This document shows positions 14,810-22,631 of a stretch of DNA of 54,593 nucleotides, piece by piece; position 1 is the stretch's first letter; each line of letters opens with the position of its first letter. The DNA is from a virus. The position numbers and the translations under genes were made by a program. The DNA lies in the IMG/VR virus record IMGVR_UViG_3300019360_000011, positions 1 through 54,593 of that record. One strand, written 5' to 3'. Under the pieces are notes generated by a model. The model made no database searches. It was not told the DNA's origin and saw nothing but the letters and a program-made list of their open reading frames with translations.

Positions 14810-15528
14810 ATCTCGGCGGAGGGAGTCGCCTCCGCCTCGGGATCGGTCGCGTAGTCGACTCTCTTCTCCTTCCAGGAGTCGAAGACCTGCTGAGCAAAGT
14901 CGTAGAGCGCCTTGTCCTGGACGAAGCCCGCCTGGCGGACTGACCACCCGAACCAGGTCCCTTCGTCGTTCTTGTTCTGGACCGGGGTGAGCTGGTACAC
15001 GCAGGCGAAGAGCGGCACGGGCTTCATGCGGATCAGGCTGTTCAGCCGCATCGCGGTCTTGATCCCGGTGCTCTTGAAGGAGAGAGCGATCGGCTCCCGT
15101 TCCGGGAGCTTCAAGACCACGTAATCGTAGAACTTCGTGGCTACGGGTTTCACCCGATCTCCGTCGGGACCGTCGGTCCACTGGGCTCGCGGGTCGTTGG
15201 CCGGGACGTTGGCGTCGACGATCTCACGATCCTCTCCGAACTCCACGTGACGGGGCGGGTCGGCTCTCACGATGAGGACGTCGATCGGGGTCTTCCCGTA
15301 GATCTGTCCGGTGAGGTCGTTGAACCCGTCACCGAGCTTCAGGCCGTCGATGTACAGAGGATCGGTCTCGATCATCTGCGGACTGAGGCCCTGAGCGAGG
15401 CTGAGCCGAGGAGGTCTGATGTCGTCTTTCCCGATGTGCTCGGTCCCGCGCGTGTCACCAGACGTGATGAAATCCGGCATCTCCATCATCGACGTCTCGG
15501 TCTTCTTTACCATCTCTTGCTTACCCAT
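14806..15528 (-). CDS. Conserved phage recombination/replication-module protein (ssDNA-binding candidate)
   Basis: 240 residues, ATG at 15528 after GGAAGTAACGTC. It has the look of a widespread phage family of unknown function: DIRPPRLSLAQGLSPQM, then LTGQIYGKTPIDVLIVRADP, a conserved W/F-rich core (TWFGWSVRQAGF) and an acidic C-terminal tail (DPEAEATPSAEM). An acidic tail and aromatic-rich beta core are features of single-stranded DNA-binding proteins. The gene next to it encodes a coiled-coil protein, followed by an SNF2 helicase, so a recombination or replication accessory role is plausible. The ssDNA-binding call is inference. Confidence 0.6.
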   Translation of the reverse strand: MGKQEMVKKTETSMMEMPDFITSGDTRGTEHIGKDDIRPPRLSLAQGLSPQMIETDPLYIDGLKLGDGFNDLTGQIYGKTPIDVLIVRADPPRHVEFGEDREIVDANVPANDPRAQWTDGPDGDRVKPVATKFYDYVVLKLPEREPIALSFKSTGIKTAMRLNSLIRMKPVPLFACVYQLTPVQNKNDEGTWFGWSVRQAGFVQDKALYDFAQQVFDSWKEKRVDYATDPEAEATPSAEM

Positions 15529-15532
15529 GACG

Positions 15533-16009
15533 TTACTTCCTCCAGACCGCCTTGTTCTTGAAGAAGACCTCGACGCCAGGCGGTGCGTCGTGTCCTGCCA
15601 AGAGCCGCTCCTTCACGAGCGACTGCGTGGCGCTGGGCCAGAGGTGCATCGCGTGCTCCATGCCTTCTGAGACGCACCACTGACGATAAGCTTCTTTGTC
15701 TGCGATACTCGCGTACGGCTCCGGCTGGAGAGCGACGCTCCCTCCGTCTGCCATGTCCAGCTTCCTGAGACCCTCAGCCTCGTAGCTGTCTTCCATGAGC
15801 TGGACGAGAGCCTCGAGCTCTAGGTTGATCGGAGAGAGGCTCTCCTCGATCTGTTCTTTACTGGCACGAAGCATGGTGTAACGTCGTGCCAGAGCAGCGG
15901 CGGTCTTCTCCTCGATCTCGGCCTTCTTCAGGTCGATACGCGACTGGTAATCGGTCTGCTCACGAGGGAGCCGCGCCAGAGTGTCCATCACCCGATCGTA
16001 CTTGCCCAT
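15533..16009 (-). CDS. Coiled-coil hypothetical protein
   Basis: 158 residues, ATG at 16009, one base from the helicase stop. Residues 20-75 form a probable coiled coil (RIDLKKAEIEEKTAAALARR, ASKEQIEESLSPINLELEAL). A C-terminal globular part contains WCVSEGMEHAMHLWPSAT and ends FFKNKAVWRK. Such proteins often accompany recombination genes in phages. No activity can be assigned; it may be a partner of the protein at 14806-15528, four bases downstream. Confidence 0.65.
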   Translation of the reverse strand: MGKYDRVMDTLARLPREQTDYQSRIDLKKAEIEEKTAAALARRYTMLRASKEQIEESLSPINLELEALVQLMEDSYEAEGLRKLDMADGGSVALQPEPYASIADKEAYRQWCVSEGMEHAMHLWPSATQSLVKERLLAGHDAPPGVEVFFKNKAVWRK

Positions 16010-17629
16010 TCAGCGAATCTCCTTGACCCAGTCGCCGACGATCGAGTCGACGAGCTCCCTCTTCTCACGAAGAGACTTCACGACGATGTGGTCAACGGTT
16101 CGTTGACCCGAAGGCCCCTCGGCGATGACGTCGACGTGCTGGACCGGCCGTGTTTGACCGCCCATACGAATGCGTGCCTCGCTCTGGAGCCGATCTCGCA
16201 GGAAGACGCTGTTCGAGACGTACACCGCGAGGCTCGCCGCAGAGCAGTTGATCGACATGGCTCCGGTGCTGACAGTCCCGATAAGGAAGGCTGGGCGACC
16301 CGCTGACGTCGTCTCCGGGTGCAAGAGCCTGAGCGCCTCGGTGCGCTCGACTCTGTTCTGTCCTCCGTAGAGCTTGGCGATGTCGGCTCGGATGAAGCGC
16401 GTGTTACCTAACATGGTGGTAAAGAGACGCTCCAGCTCATGCCGGAAGCGACACCAGATGACCGCCTTGAGGTCAGGCTCTTCCTCTAGACGCTCGGCGA
16501 GCCAGTCGACGACCAGATCGGTCTTCTCACGACCGAGGTCTCGAGGCTCCTCTCGATATTCGGCGATCCCAGAACCACCGCAGACCTTACACTCCACGTC
16601 GTTCATTAGCGGCGTACCGTTGCACCCAGGACACGTCTCCTCGGTCACGAGCCCGGCGAAGAACCCAGAGGTCATCTGAGCGAGCCGTATGAGGCGCACT
16701 CCGGTCTGTGCTGCGGTGAGGACCGTCTGGCTGTCGGCCCAGGTCACGAACTCGTCACGGAGCTCTCGATACTTCGCCCAGGTCTTGTCGCCGAGCGTGG
16801 CCGTGATGGTAATCGGGGGGAGGACCGGCGGGAGCTTCGCTAGGTGCTCAGGGCGACGAAGGACGTACGGAGCGATACGACGCTTGAGCTCCTCGAGGTT
16901 CCTCCAGCGTGAGACCGTGAAGTAGCGTCGTCCAGTCCTGTGGTTCTGGTGCTGCTCAAGGACTCCAAAGCGAGCACGGAAGTGGGTGATGAACGAGACA
17001 CCAAGTATCCCCGGGTCCATGATGAGACACTGGCTGAAGGCATCCTCCGGCGAGTGGTCCAGCGGCGTTCCGTTCAGCAGCCACACCCAGCTGCAGGACT
17101 GGCGTAGGAATAGGCAGGCCCGTGTCTGCTGGCTCTTAGAGCCCTTCACCGCGCTGCTCTCGTCGAGCACGAGAACTGTACGCGGCCCAGCGATCATCTT
17201 GAACTGGATCCGCGTCGGTGACCGATCGGTCTTGTCGTTGTTACGGAGATACTCGTAGTTCGTGACGAACCACTGGAGCGCATCAGGTCCTTTCGGGCCT
17301 CTGACCCAGGTACGGTCCTTCTGGTGCACCACAGTGACGTCGATGGGGACGTCGTCCCAGCTGTGCTTTCTGATCTCTCCGAACTCTGGGTCAGCCCATA
17401 CCGACTTGCCGGCTCCAGTCGTCGCTACGAGGACTCGATCGATCTCCCCACGAGCGTGAAGGACATGAGCCGCATCGATCACCTGTTTCGTCTTCCCCAT
17501 CCTCATCGAGTCGCCGAGCATGAGACAGCCGGGGAGCGTACGGCCACGCTCGGGGTTCACGCGAGACGTGAGCTCCTCGACGCCCTCGATCTGATGAGGC
17601 ATCGGCTCCGTCTTCCATGGAAAAGTCAA
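16010..17629 (-). CDS. SNF2-family DNA helicase/ATPase with zinc-finger insert
   Basis: 539 residues. The start is TTG 17629, overlapping the upstream TGA as TTGA; an internal ATG at residue 10 is an alternative. Motif I is GDSMRMGKTKQ (residues 39-49), motif II DESSAVKG (156-163), then LNGTPLDHS (motif III). The C-terminal RecA-like domain has VIWCRFRHELERL and a final motif-VI-like segment LQSEARIRMGGQTRPV. Two CxxC pairs (CPGCNG and CKVCGG, around residues 330-350) form a zinc insert between the domains. Phage SNF2 proteins remodel protein-DNA complexes or aid recombination. Confidence 0.88.
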   Translation of the reverse strand: MTFPWKTEPMPHQIEGVEELTSRVNPERGRTLPGCLMLGDSMRMGKTKQVIDAAHVLHARGEIDRVLVATTGAGKSVWADPEFGEIRKHSWDDVPIDVTVVHQKDRTWVRGPKGPDALQWFVTNYEYLRNNDKTDRSPTRIQFKMIAGPRTVLVLDESSAVKGSKSQQTRACLFLRQSCSWVWLLNGTPLDHSPEDAFSQCLIMDPGILGVSFITHFRARFGVLEQHQNHRTGRRYFTVSRWRNLEELKRRIAPYVLRRPEHLAKLPPVLPPITITATLGDKTWAKYRELRDEFVTWADSQTVLTAAQTGVRLIRLAQMTSGFFAGLVTEETCPGCNGTPLMNDVECKVCGGSGIAEYREEPRDLGREKTDLVVDWLAERLEEEPDLKAVIWCRFRHELERLFTTMLGNTRFIRADIAKLYGGQNRVERTEALRLLHPETTSAGRPAFLIGTVSTGAMSINCSAASLAVYVSNSVFLRDRLQSEARIRMGGQTRPVQHVDVIAEGPSGQRTVDHIVVKSLREKRELVDSIVGDWVKEIR

Positions 17630-17808
17630 GACGTCTTCTCCTCGTAGAGCTTCGTGAGGATCGTGCGTTGACGTTCGCTGAGCCTTGATAGGTCACGCGC
17701 TGAGAGGCTCTCGATGAAGTTCTGTTCCCAGTCGGTAAAGCGGACCCGCCCAGCCTCCATGAGGGTCATGAGCTCGCCGAGCTGGTATCGCTCTGTGTCT
17801 CCACTCAT
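17626..17808 (-). CDS. Small helical hypothetical protein
   Basis: 60 residues, ATG at 17808, coupled on both sides (overlaps of four bases). The pattern LMTLMEAGRVRFTDWEQNFI, then LSARDLSRLSERQRTILTKL, is a compact helical module seen beside phage helicases and exonucleases. It may be an adaptor of the SNF2 helicase or the exonuclease encoded on either side. No enzymatic residues are visible. Confidence 0.7.
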   Translation of the reverse strand: MSGDTERYQLGELMTLMEAGRVRFTDWEQNFIESLSARDLSRLSERQRTILTKLYEEKTS

Positions 17809-18575
17809 CGCTTCTTCCTCTTCTCCTGCTCGGTTCGTACAGCCGCCTTGACGCTCGGCGTAAAGTCGCCGCGCATGAGCCAGTCGAGGTACCCGTCATC
17901 ACACTGAGAGAGCGGCTTGCCGATGTTCTTCTGGCCGAAGTTGACTACCGGCTCTCCGTGCTTGTAGATCAGCTTAGAGTCGGGGTCGATCGCCCCGTCA
18001 GCGGGCTCCTCGAAGTATGTGCGATAGAGCTCTTCCATGCTGTCCGAGAGACCGTAGCGCTCGCGCTGTGCCTGGATCACGCGGAGCGTCATGCGTACGT
18101 CAGCCATCGCGTCGTGGGCACCCTCGTGCTTCTCGCCGAGGTAGAACTGCGCTGCCGCCGTGAGATTCCTCGGCTCGTGACGGTTGAAGATTCGGTATCC
18201 GTCCAGGATACGACCGTTTAGATACTGCTCGGGACGACCACCGACGCGTCTGAACTCACTGGCGAGCACGTCCAGGTCGAAACGCACGTTGTACCCACAG
18301 AAGTCACACCCTTTCAGTCCGCTGGCGAGCTTCGTAACGAGCATCTCGAAGGTCGGAGCGTCTGCGACCATAGCGTCGGTCACGCCATGGATCGCCGTGA
18401 CCTCAGGAGCGATGGGAATCCCCGGGTTGACCAGAGTCTGCCACTCCGTCGTGCTGCTGTTGGGGTACATCTTGACTACTGCGATCTGGACGATACGGTC
18501 AGTCTTTCGACTCGGCCCGGTGGTCTCGAGGTCCAGACCGACCAGAGGACAGTTCAGGTCAAGACCGAGATTCAT
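17805..18575 (-). CDS. DEDDh 3'-5' exonuclease with C-terminal DUF3820-like region
   Basis: 256 residues, ATG at 18575. The exonuclease motifs are clear: ExoI LDLETTG (residues 14-20), TAIHGVTDAM, ExoII GYNVRFDLDVL and ExoIII HDAMADVRMTLRV, giving a DnaQ-like DEDDh site. Residues 205-245 (FGQKNIGKPLSQCDDGYLDWL) match the pattern of the DUF3820 family, often found next to or fused with phage exonucleases. It may proofread for the phage polymerase or degrade ends in recombination. It overlaps the VRR-NUC gene by four bases, so two nucleases are co-translated. Confidence 0.88.
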   Translation of the reverse strand: MNLGLDLNCPLVGLDLETTGPSRKTDRIVQIAVVKMYPNSSTTEWQTLVNPGIPIAPEVTAIHGVTDAMVADAPTFEMLVTKLASGLKGCDFCGYNVRFDLDVLASEFRRVGGRPEQYLNGRILDGYRIFNRHEPRNLTAAAQFYLGEKHEGAHDAMADVRMTLRVIQAQRERYGLSDSMEELYRTYFEEPADGAIDPDSKLIYKHGEPVVNFGQKNIGKPLSQCDDGYLDWLMRGDFTPSVKAAVRTEQEKRKKR

Positions 18576-18931
18576 CGCCGCATCGCCTCTACGATAGCTT
18601 GGACCAGCTCGCTAAGATAGAGGAAGACGTAGTTCTCAGCAGGCTTGTCATTCTGCGACAGCATCATCCATATCTGGCCGCTGGCTCCGAACTTGATCAT
18701 CCCGGAGTAGCCGACACGCCCGAGACGGCCGATAGTGAGCGCCTGAATCCCACGAGTCTTTCCACCAAAAGCCTTGAGCTCCAGCCAGAACGTTCTGCCG
18801 TGCCAGGTGACGCTGATGTCCGGTATCCCGGCGGTCATCACGTCTTCGTGCCGAAAGACGACAGAACCCGGCATCGCCTGGCGTAGCGCCTTGGCCAGCT
18901 GAGCCTGGAGCGTCTTCTCGTTCTTCTTCAT
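18572..18931 (-). CDS. VRR-NUC domain nuclease
   Basis: 119 residues from ATG 18931, overlapping the DUF3310 gene stop as ATGA. AGIPDISVTWHGRTFWLELK carries the PD-(D/E)xK core of VRR-NUC proteins: Asp after Pro, then E-x-K. Glu near the N-terminus (KNEKTLQAQLAKAL) is the usual helix-1 acidic residue. Stand-alone phage VRR-NUC proteins act as Holliday-junction or structure-specific nucleases. It is placed with an exonuclease and an SNF2 helicase, consistent with recombination or branched-DNA resolution before packaging. Confidence 0.88.
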   Translation of the reverse strand: MKKNEKTLQAQLAKALRQAMPGSVVFRHEDVMTAGIPDISVTWHGRTFWLELKAFGGKTRGIQALTIGRLGRVGYSGMIKFGASGQIWMMLSQNDKPAENYVFLYLSELVQAIVEAMRR

Positions 18932-19215
18932 CGAGACGCGGCGAGACGGTCCATCTTCATCTGCTCGGCCGCGTCGATCACCTCGTCGAGAAGTCCGGTC
19001 TCGAGACGACGGATCTCTCGGTCGATGTACCAGCGCGCTTTCTTGAGGTCCTCCAGGACCGGAGCGTCGCTCTTCTTCCCGAGACGCCACAGATACTTGG
19101 TGGCAGAGTAGATGAAGGCGTTCTCGACCCACCCGAGCGCCTCGGCGACCTTGACGTGCTCGAACTGACTGGTCGCGCCTCCGTAGTGCAGCGGGTGGTC
19201 GACTCGTTGGGTCAT
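18928..19215 (-). CDS. DUF3310 family protein
   Basis: 95 residues from ATG 19215, overlapping the ThyA-like stop. VDHPLHYGG near the N-terminus, then AFIYSATKYLWRLGKKSDAP and EDLKKARWYIDREI, is the DUF3310 signature seen in many phages, sometimes annotated as a nucleotide kinase fragment or MazG-like. The predicted fold is helical with conserved His, Trp and Lys. It is translationally coupled to the ThyA-like gene, which favours a nucleotide-metabolism role, but the activity is not established. Confidence 0.85.
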   Translation of the reverse strand: MTQRVDHPLHYGGATSQFEHVKVAEALGWVENAFIYSATKYLWRLGKKSDAPVLEDLKKARWYIDREIRRLETGLLDEVIDAAEQMKMDRLAASR

Positions 19216-20210
19216 AGCGTGCTCCTCGTCTCTTGGAAATGATACTTGCGGCGTCGCTCTAGCCACTCGATGCTCGCACGACACCAGTCCGCCTTCTCGT
19301 GCGTCCTGAGACTGCTGACGATGTCGTCGATCGGGTCTCCCACCCGGTATCGCCGGTGAGCGTCGAGAGTTGCTCGGAACACCTCAGCACCTCTCGGCAC
19401 AGGTTGATCAGAATGCGGTCCGTAGATCGCCTCTCGACACAGGCTGTGGATGCTGAGATGGAGCTCGTCCTTCATCGGGGTAGGACGGACCAGATGTTCG
19501 TACGGGTTTGGATCGCGGAGAGACAGATCCCACAGGTTGGCGATCGTCTTGGTGTACGCATGATAGTTGACGCTCACCTGGGTATATGTGCCGACCTCAC
19601 ACCCGATGAGGCAGGCTACGTACTCCTGCATCATGGAGAAGTGTACGAGGTTGGCGCCGTAGGCACCCCAGACGATGTCGTTGCTACGGCAGAACACGAC
19701 CATGTCCAGACGACCAGCGATGTCTCGCTGGAGAGTCGCGGTGAGGTTGCACGGGACGTCTTTCCCCCACCGTGCCCGGTCCAGATCGTTCGCTGCGTCC
19801 CACATCTGCAGCACCGACCGACGGTCGTCCGGGTTATGACGGAGCCGCCAGGCGATGCGAGACAGCTGGTCCAGACCGAAGTGTGCCCGCCACCGCTTTC
19901 CGTAAGCACCGTGGAGGGTCACCCCATCGTCGCTGTACTCGCGCATCTGCTTGACGTAGCTCAGCAGCGGCGCGAGATCATCTCTGCCGGAGAGCATCCA
20001 GAGAGCCTCGTAGAGGTGGAAAAACGGATTGGCGTCCCTCTCCGGCCAGAAGATGACGCGCTCGATCGGGCAGCTGTAGACCGTCGTCACCGGCCCAGGG
20101 GCCAGAACGACCTCACCGTTGCGACTCGTGCGGTACTGCCCGCATGACCGGAGGAGGTTCACACCAGCGGCCAGGGCCTCGTGTCCGTTTCGTACGCTAA
20201 GGACCTTCAC
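19212..20210 (-). CDS. ThyA-superfamily pyrimidine methyltransferase or hydroxymethylase
   Basis: 332 residues, GTG 20210. The nucleophilic Cys154 is in DVPCN, followed by CRSNDIVWGAYGAN (175-187) and VNYHAY (215-220), matching the thymidylate synthase fold. Asn187 corresponds to the residue that selects dUMP over dCMP. The usual His after the catalytic Cys is replaced by Asn155 (PCN, not PCH), as in some hydroxymethylase members of the family. Because the neighbours are a 5-hmdU DNA kinase pair and a candidate amino acid:DNA transferase, dUMP hydroxymethylase is more likely than plain thymidylate synthase. This is inference; classic ThyA activity cannot be excluded. Confidence 0.85.
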   Translation of the reverse strand: MKVLSVRNGHEALAAGVNLLRSCGQYRTSRNGEVVLAPGPVTTVYSCPIERVIFWPERDANPFFHLYEALWMLSGRDDLAPLLSYVKQMREYSDDGVTLHGAYGKRWRAHFGLDQLSRIAWRLRHNPDDRRSVLQMWDAANDLDRARWGKDVPCNLTATLQRDIAGRLDMVVFCRSNDIVWGAYGANLVHFSMMQEYVACLIGCEVGTYTQVSVNYHAYTKTIANLWDLSLRDPNPYEHLVRPTPMKDELHLSIHSLCREAIYGPHSDQPVPRGAEVFRATLDAHRRYRVGDPIDDIVSSLRTHEKADWCRASIEWLERRRKYHFQETRSTL

Positions 20211-20602
20211 AGGTAGACCTCGCCCTGGTATCGCAGGGCCGTGACGAGCCTCTCGACATGGCTCTTGGTCTTTGAAGACATGATGATCTCGTCTCCACGG
20301 AGTAGCGTCGAGAGCGACTGAGCCCGGTTGAAACCAGCCATCTTGGCGAGCTCCTCTCTCGTGAGACGTGAGCCCAGTATCGCTGTCCTGAACGTCTCGG
20401 TCAGCTTGACACGAGGATCGATCTTTCGTCCCTGCCCACGGCGATTCCCGTGGTGCCCGTTCTTCAGCTTGAAGTGCTTGGAGAGAGCTGACTGGACGAT
20501 GAGAGACAGAGAGGCTCCACGACGATTCGCCTCTTTGTCTAGCGCGTTGCGGAGCGACCTGGTGATGAAGGCTCCAAGAAAGACGTCCCGCCGCTCGCTC
20601 AA
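20207..20602 (-). CDS. Putative DNA-binding regulator (ribbon-helix-helix plus helix-turn-helix)
   Basis: 131 residues. The start is TTG 20602, overlapping the upstream TGA. Residues 10-44 (FLGAFITRSLRNALDKEANR) resemble a ribbon-helix-helix segment. Residues 80-125 (LTREELAKMAGFNRAQSLST, then a short recognition-like helix) resemble a helix-turn-helix. The central linker is very basic (GHHGNRRGQGRKIDPR). It is the best regulator candidate for the dyad operators seen in both early arms, being located within the modification operon, but specific binding is unproven. Confidence 0.6.
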   Translation of the reverse strand: MSERRDVFLGAFITRSLRNALDKEANRRGASLSLIVQSALSKHFKLKNGHHGNRRGQGRKIDPRVKLTETFRTAILGSRLTREELAKMAGFNRAQSLSTLLRGDEIIMSSKTKSHVERLVTALRYQGEVYL

Positions 20603-21426
20603 GGGTATCTCCTCTTCAGACGGTCTCCTCTCAGTGCGCGCTCGTACTTGTCAAACTCGCAGGCCCAGTGCTCGACCTCTCGCATCTCCCAGTGCCGCCA
20701 GGCAGCTGGCCAGTAGAGCGTATCTCGACTATAGGCGAGCAGGGTCTGCATCAGGTCGAGCATCTCGGCCTGCCCGGAGGCTGAGCCGTAGTGGAAATGG
20801 TTCGGGTCATCGCGCAGCACTCTCCCGAGCCCGCGCGCGCATCCCGGGCCTGCCGCAGCCCACGTCATTCGGTCTTCGGCGTCCGCCAGAACAGGAGTCC
20901 AGCGCAGGTCAGAGACGACCTCGTAGGCCATGAAGGACCCGAAGCACTGCAAGGCCTGTAGCTCCCGCCAAGACTCCCTGAGACTGGAACCGATCTCGAG
21001 CTTCGGGATCAGACGCCGTGCCTTACCGAGGCACTGCAAGATCCCATCCAGCTTGTTCATCCCCCACGGGGAGTTGATGATGTAGGCTCCGGTCGTCAGT
21101 GGCCTGACGTCCTTGAGCCGCTTACGAACCACGTGTGTGTCCCAGGTACCAGAGACGAGAAAGTCTCTGATCAGCTGCCCGGTCTCGATCCTGTTGAACC
21201 ATCGGAACGCGACCGTGGAGAAGACCGCGGTCTCTCTCGTCAGATGAGATCTCACGTTCTCACGGAACCAGACCGTCGTCTTGTCGTCTTCTCGATGAAC
21301 GTTACAGAACCGCCAGGCAGAGAGGATGGGGTCGGTCGTCCACGGGACGTCCTCTCCCGCGAACCGTCGGAGCTTCATCCGGTATCTCTCGCGAGCGGTC
21401 GCGAAGAATCGGTCGATCAGGACCAC
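20599..21426 (-). CDS. 5-hmdU DNA kinase, helical domain protein (HMUDK_hel)
   Basis: 275 residues, GTG 21426, overlapping the kinase gene by ten bases. It shows the signature of the helical domain of phage 5-hydroxymethyl-dU DNA kinases: WTTDPILSAWRFCNVHREDD, WFRENVRS, then GSFMAYEVVSDLRWTPVLAD and TWAAAGPGCARGLGRVL, with a C-terminal EVEHWACEFDKYERA. In known hypermodifying phages this domain works with a P-loop kinase to activate 5-hmdU in DNA. Here the two parts are encoded by two overlapping genes, so a split enzyme is inferred. It is the strongest marker that this phage modifies thymine in its DNA. Confidence 0.88.
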   Translation of the reverse strand: MVLIDRFFATARERYRMKLRRFAGEDVPWTTDPILSAWRFCNVHREDDKTTVWFRENVRSHLTRETAVFSTVAFRWFNRIETGQLIRDFLVSGTWDTHVVRKRLKDVRPLTTGAYIINSPWGMNKLDGILQCLGKARRLIPKLEIGSSLRESWRELQALQCFGSFMAYEVVSDLRWTPVLADAEDRMTWAAAGPGCARGLGRVLRDDPNHFHYGSASGQAEMLDLMQTLLAYSRDTLYWPAAWRHWEMREVEHWACEFDKYERALRGDRLKRRYP

Positions 21427-21980
21427 CCGAGTGCTCCCAGAGCGCGCACCGCCGCGAGGTCACGGTCTTGAAACTTCTCGACGGCCACGTTGTTCGTACG
21501 CAGGTGCTCGGCGTTCCTCAGGGTATCGCGCGCGCGGCCGATGGTATTCTTCGGGTTGAGCGGACGTGTGTCACCACGCGCCTCACGTCGCGCACGAATC
21601 CCCTCGAGACACATCTCGATCGGCACGTCCAGGACGATGATGAGTGTTGGAAATCTGGCGGCAGCGGCTGCCGCTCGTCTCCAGTCGCTCTGGACCAGCG
21701 CGCCACCCTCGTAGATGACGTCGTACCCACGCTCGGCGGCTCCGTTCACCTGAGCATAGATGTCGTCGATCCGGTCGATCGTGTCGGCGCCACCGCAGCG
21801 TGTCTCGTAGTGCCCGACGACCCAGAGGTTCGGGCCACCGTCGGCACGGTAACACGTGTAACCGTAGGGCTGCTTGCGGCCGGGCGTCATGGCCGGATCG
21901 CGCTCGGCGTAGCGTTCCATGACCTTACGGACGATCGTGGACTTGCCTGAGCCAAAGGTACCGCGAGGGTTGACGATCAT
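21417..21980 (-). CDS. P-loop kinase, probable 5-hmdU DNA kinase catalytic subunit
   Basis: 187 residues, ATG at 21980 with GAGAGG upstream. GTFGSGKST at residues 7-15 is a P-loop. YDVIYEGGALVQSDWRR follows the Walker B position, and FPTLIIVLDVPIEMCLEGI is the strand-helix before the lid; the lid region RARREARGDTR is rich in Arg. The fold is that of nucleoside and nucleotide kinases. Its overlap with the HMUDK_hel gene strongly suggests that it is the catalytic half of a 5-hmdU DNA kinase. It is preceded by its own promoter and operator at 21995-22023. A free-nucleotide kinase is the alternative. Confidence 0.82.
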   Translation of the reverse strand: MIVNPRGTFGSGKSTIVRKVMERYAERDPAMTPGRKQPYGYTCYRADGGPNLWVVGHYETRCGGADTIDRIDDIYAQVNGAAERGYDVIYEGGALVQSDWRRAAAAAARFPTLIIVLDVPIEMCLEGIRARREARGDTRPLNPKNTIGRARDTLRNAEHLRTNNVAVEKFQDRDLAAVRALGALGWS

Positions 21981-21994
21981 TTGACGAGGCCTCT

Positions 21995-22023
21995 CTTATA
22001 CCTAATTTTAAGGTCAAAGTAAA
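21995..22023 (-). promoter_or_regulatory. Leftward sigma70-like promoter with dyad operator
   Basis: Read leftward, TTTACT (22018-22023) and TATAAG (21995-22000) are separated by 17 bases. The spacer contains ACCTTAAAATTAGGT (22000-22014), an ACCT-N7-AGGT dyad. The -35 box lies in the end of the HD hydrolase gene, and the kinase ATG is 15 bases beyond the -10. It would give the kinase, HMUDK_hel and ThyA-like genes their own regulated start. Confidence 0.7.
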
Positions 22024-22631
22024 GTGTTTTTTGGAGTGTAGATCACGCCACCACCGTTCTGCGTAGCGTCGAGCGTATCGACGAGCTGGTTGAAGCGCGC
22101 TAAGAAGAGATCCTCCGCCTCTGACCAGTCCATCTTGGCCCTCCATCCTGTCTCGGCGAAGACGCGTCCTAGAACTTCTTCCTCCTCCAACGAGACAGGA
22201 GGATACCCCGGAACGCCGAGACCTGCCGTATCGAAGGCATTGTGGTACTCGTAGCGGACCATTGTCTTGTCCCCGTGCTCGACGCCAGGGTCGAGCGCGA
22301 CAGGACACCCGAATCGGGCGTAGATCTGCCGCTGGAGGTCGTCTTCTACCCGGCGATAGAACTCCATCTCCGGGACGCTCTTCAGCCACTTCGTCATGTC
22401 GCCGACGTATGCCTCAGCCGCATCGTGGAGGAGGCCCTGGAGCGGCGGCACGCCGGGGAGAAGAGAGACCCCGACGGAGTGCTGGGCGACGCTGATCGGC
22501 CACCGGCTGTGCCCGGCGAACCGATTGCACAGCGCGAGCGCATGGGCGATGTCAGTGATGACGATGTCGTCGAGCGTCATCGCCGTCGGGTCCACCCGAC
22601 GACCCGAGTGTGTCGTGATGAACGGCTTCAC
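22014..22631 (-). CDS. HD-domain phosphohydrolase (YfbR-like nucleotidase)
   Basis: 205 residues, GTG 22631 overlapping the upstream TGA. The HD metal-binding set is present: His51 in SVAQHSVGVS, His69-Asp70 in LLHDAAEAYVGD with Glu73, and a late Asp in the helical second half. RFAGHSRWPISVAQHS is typical of YfbR/5-prime-deoxynucleotidase relatives. In modified-DNA phages such enzymes can remove normal deoxynucleotides (here dTMP or dTTP would make sense) so that the modified base is used. The substrate is inferred from context only. Confidence 0.85.
   Translation of the reverse strand: MKPFITTHSGRRVDPTAMTLDDIVITDIAHALALCNRFAGHSRWPISVAQHSVGVSLLPGVPPLQGLLHDAAEAYVGDMTKWLKSVPEMEFYRRVEDDLQRQIYARFGCPVALDPGVEHGDKTMVRYEYHNAFDTAGLGVPGYPPVSLEEEEVLGRVFAETGWRAKMDWSEAEDLFLARFNQLVDTLDATQNGGGVIYTPKNTLL

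Noticed and set aside
19212-20210. Plain thymidylate synthase as the only reading
   Set aside because: Kept as an alternative, but the PCN active site and 5-hmdU kinase neighbours favour a hydroxymethylase.
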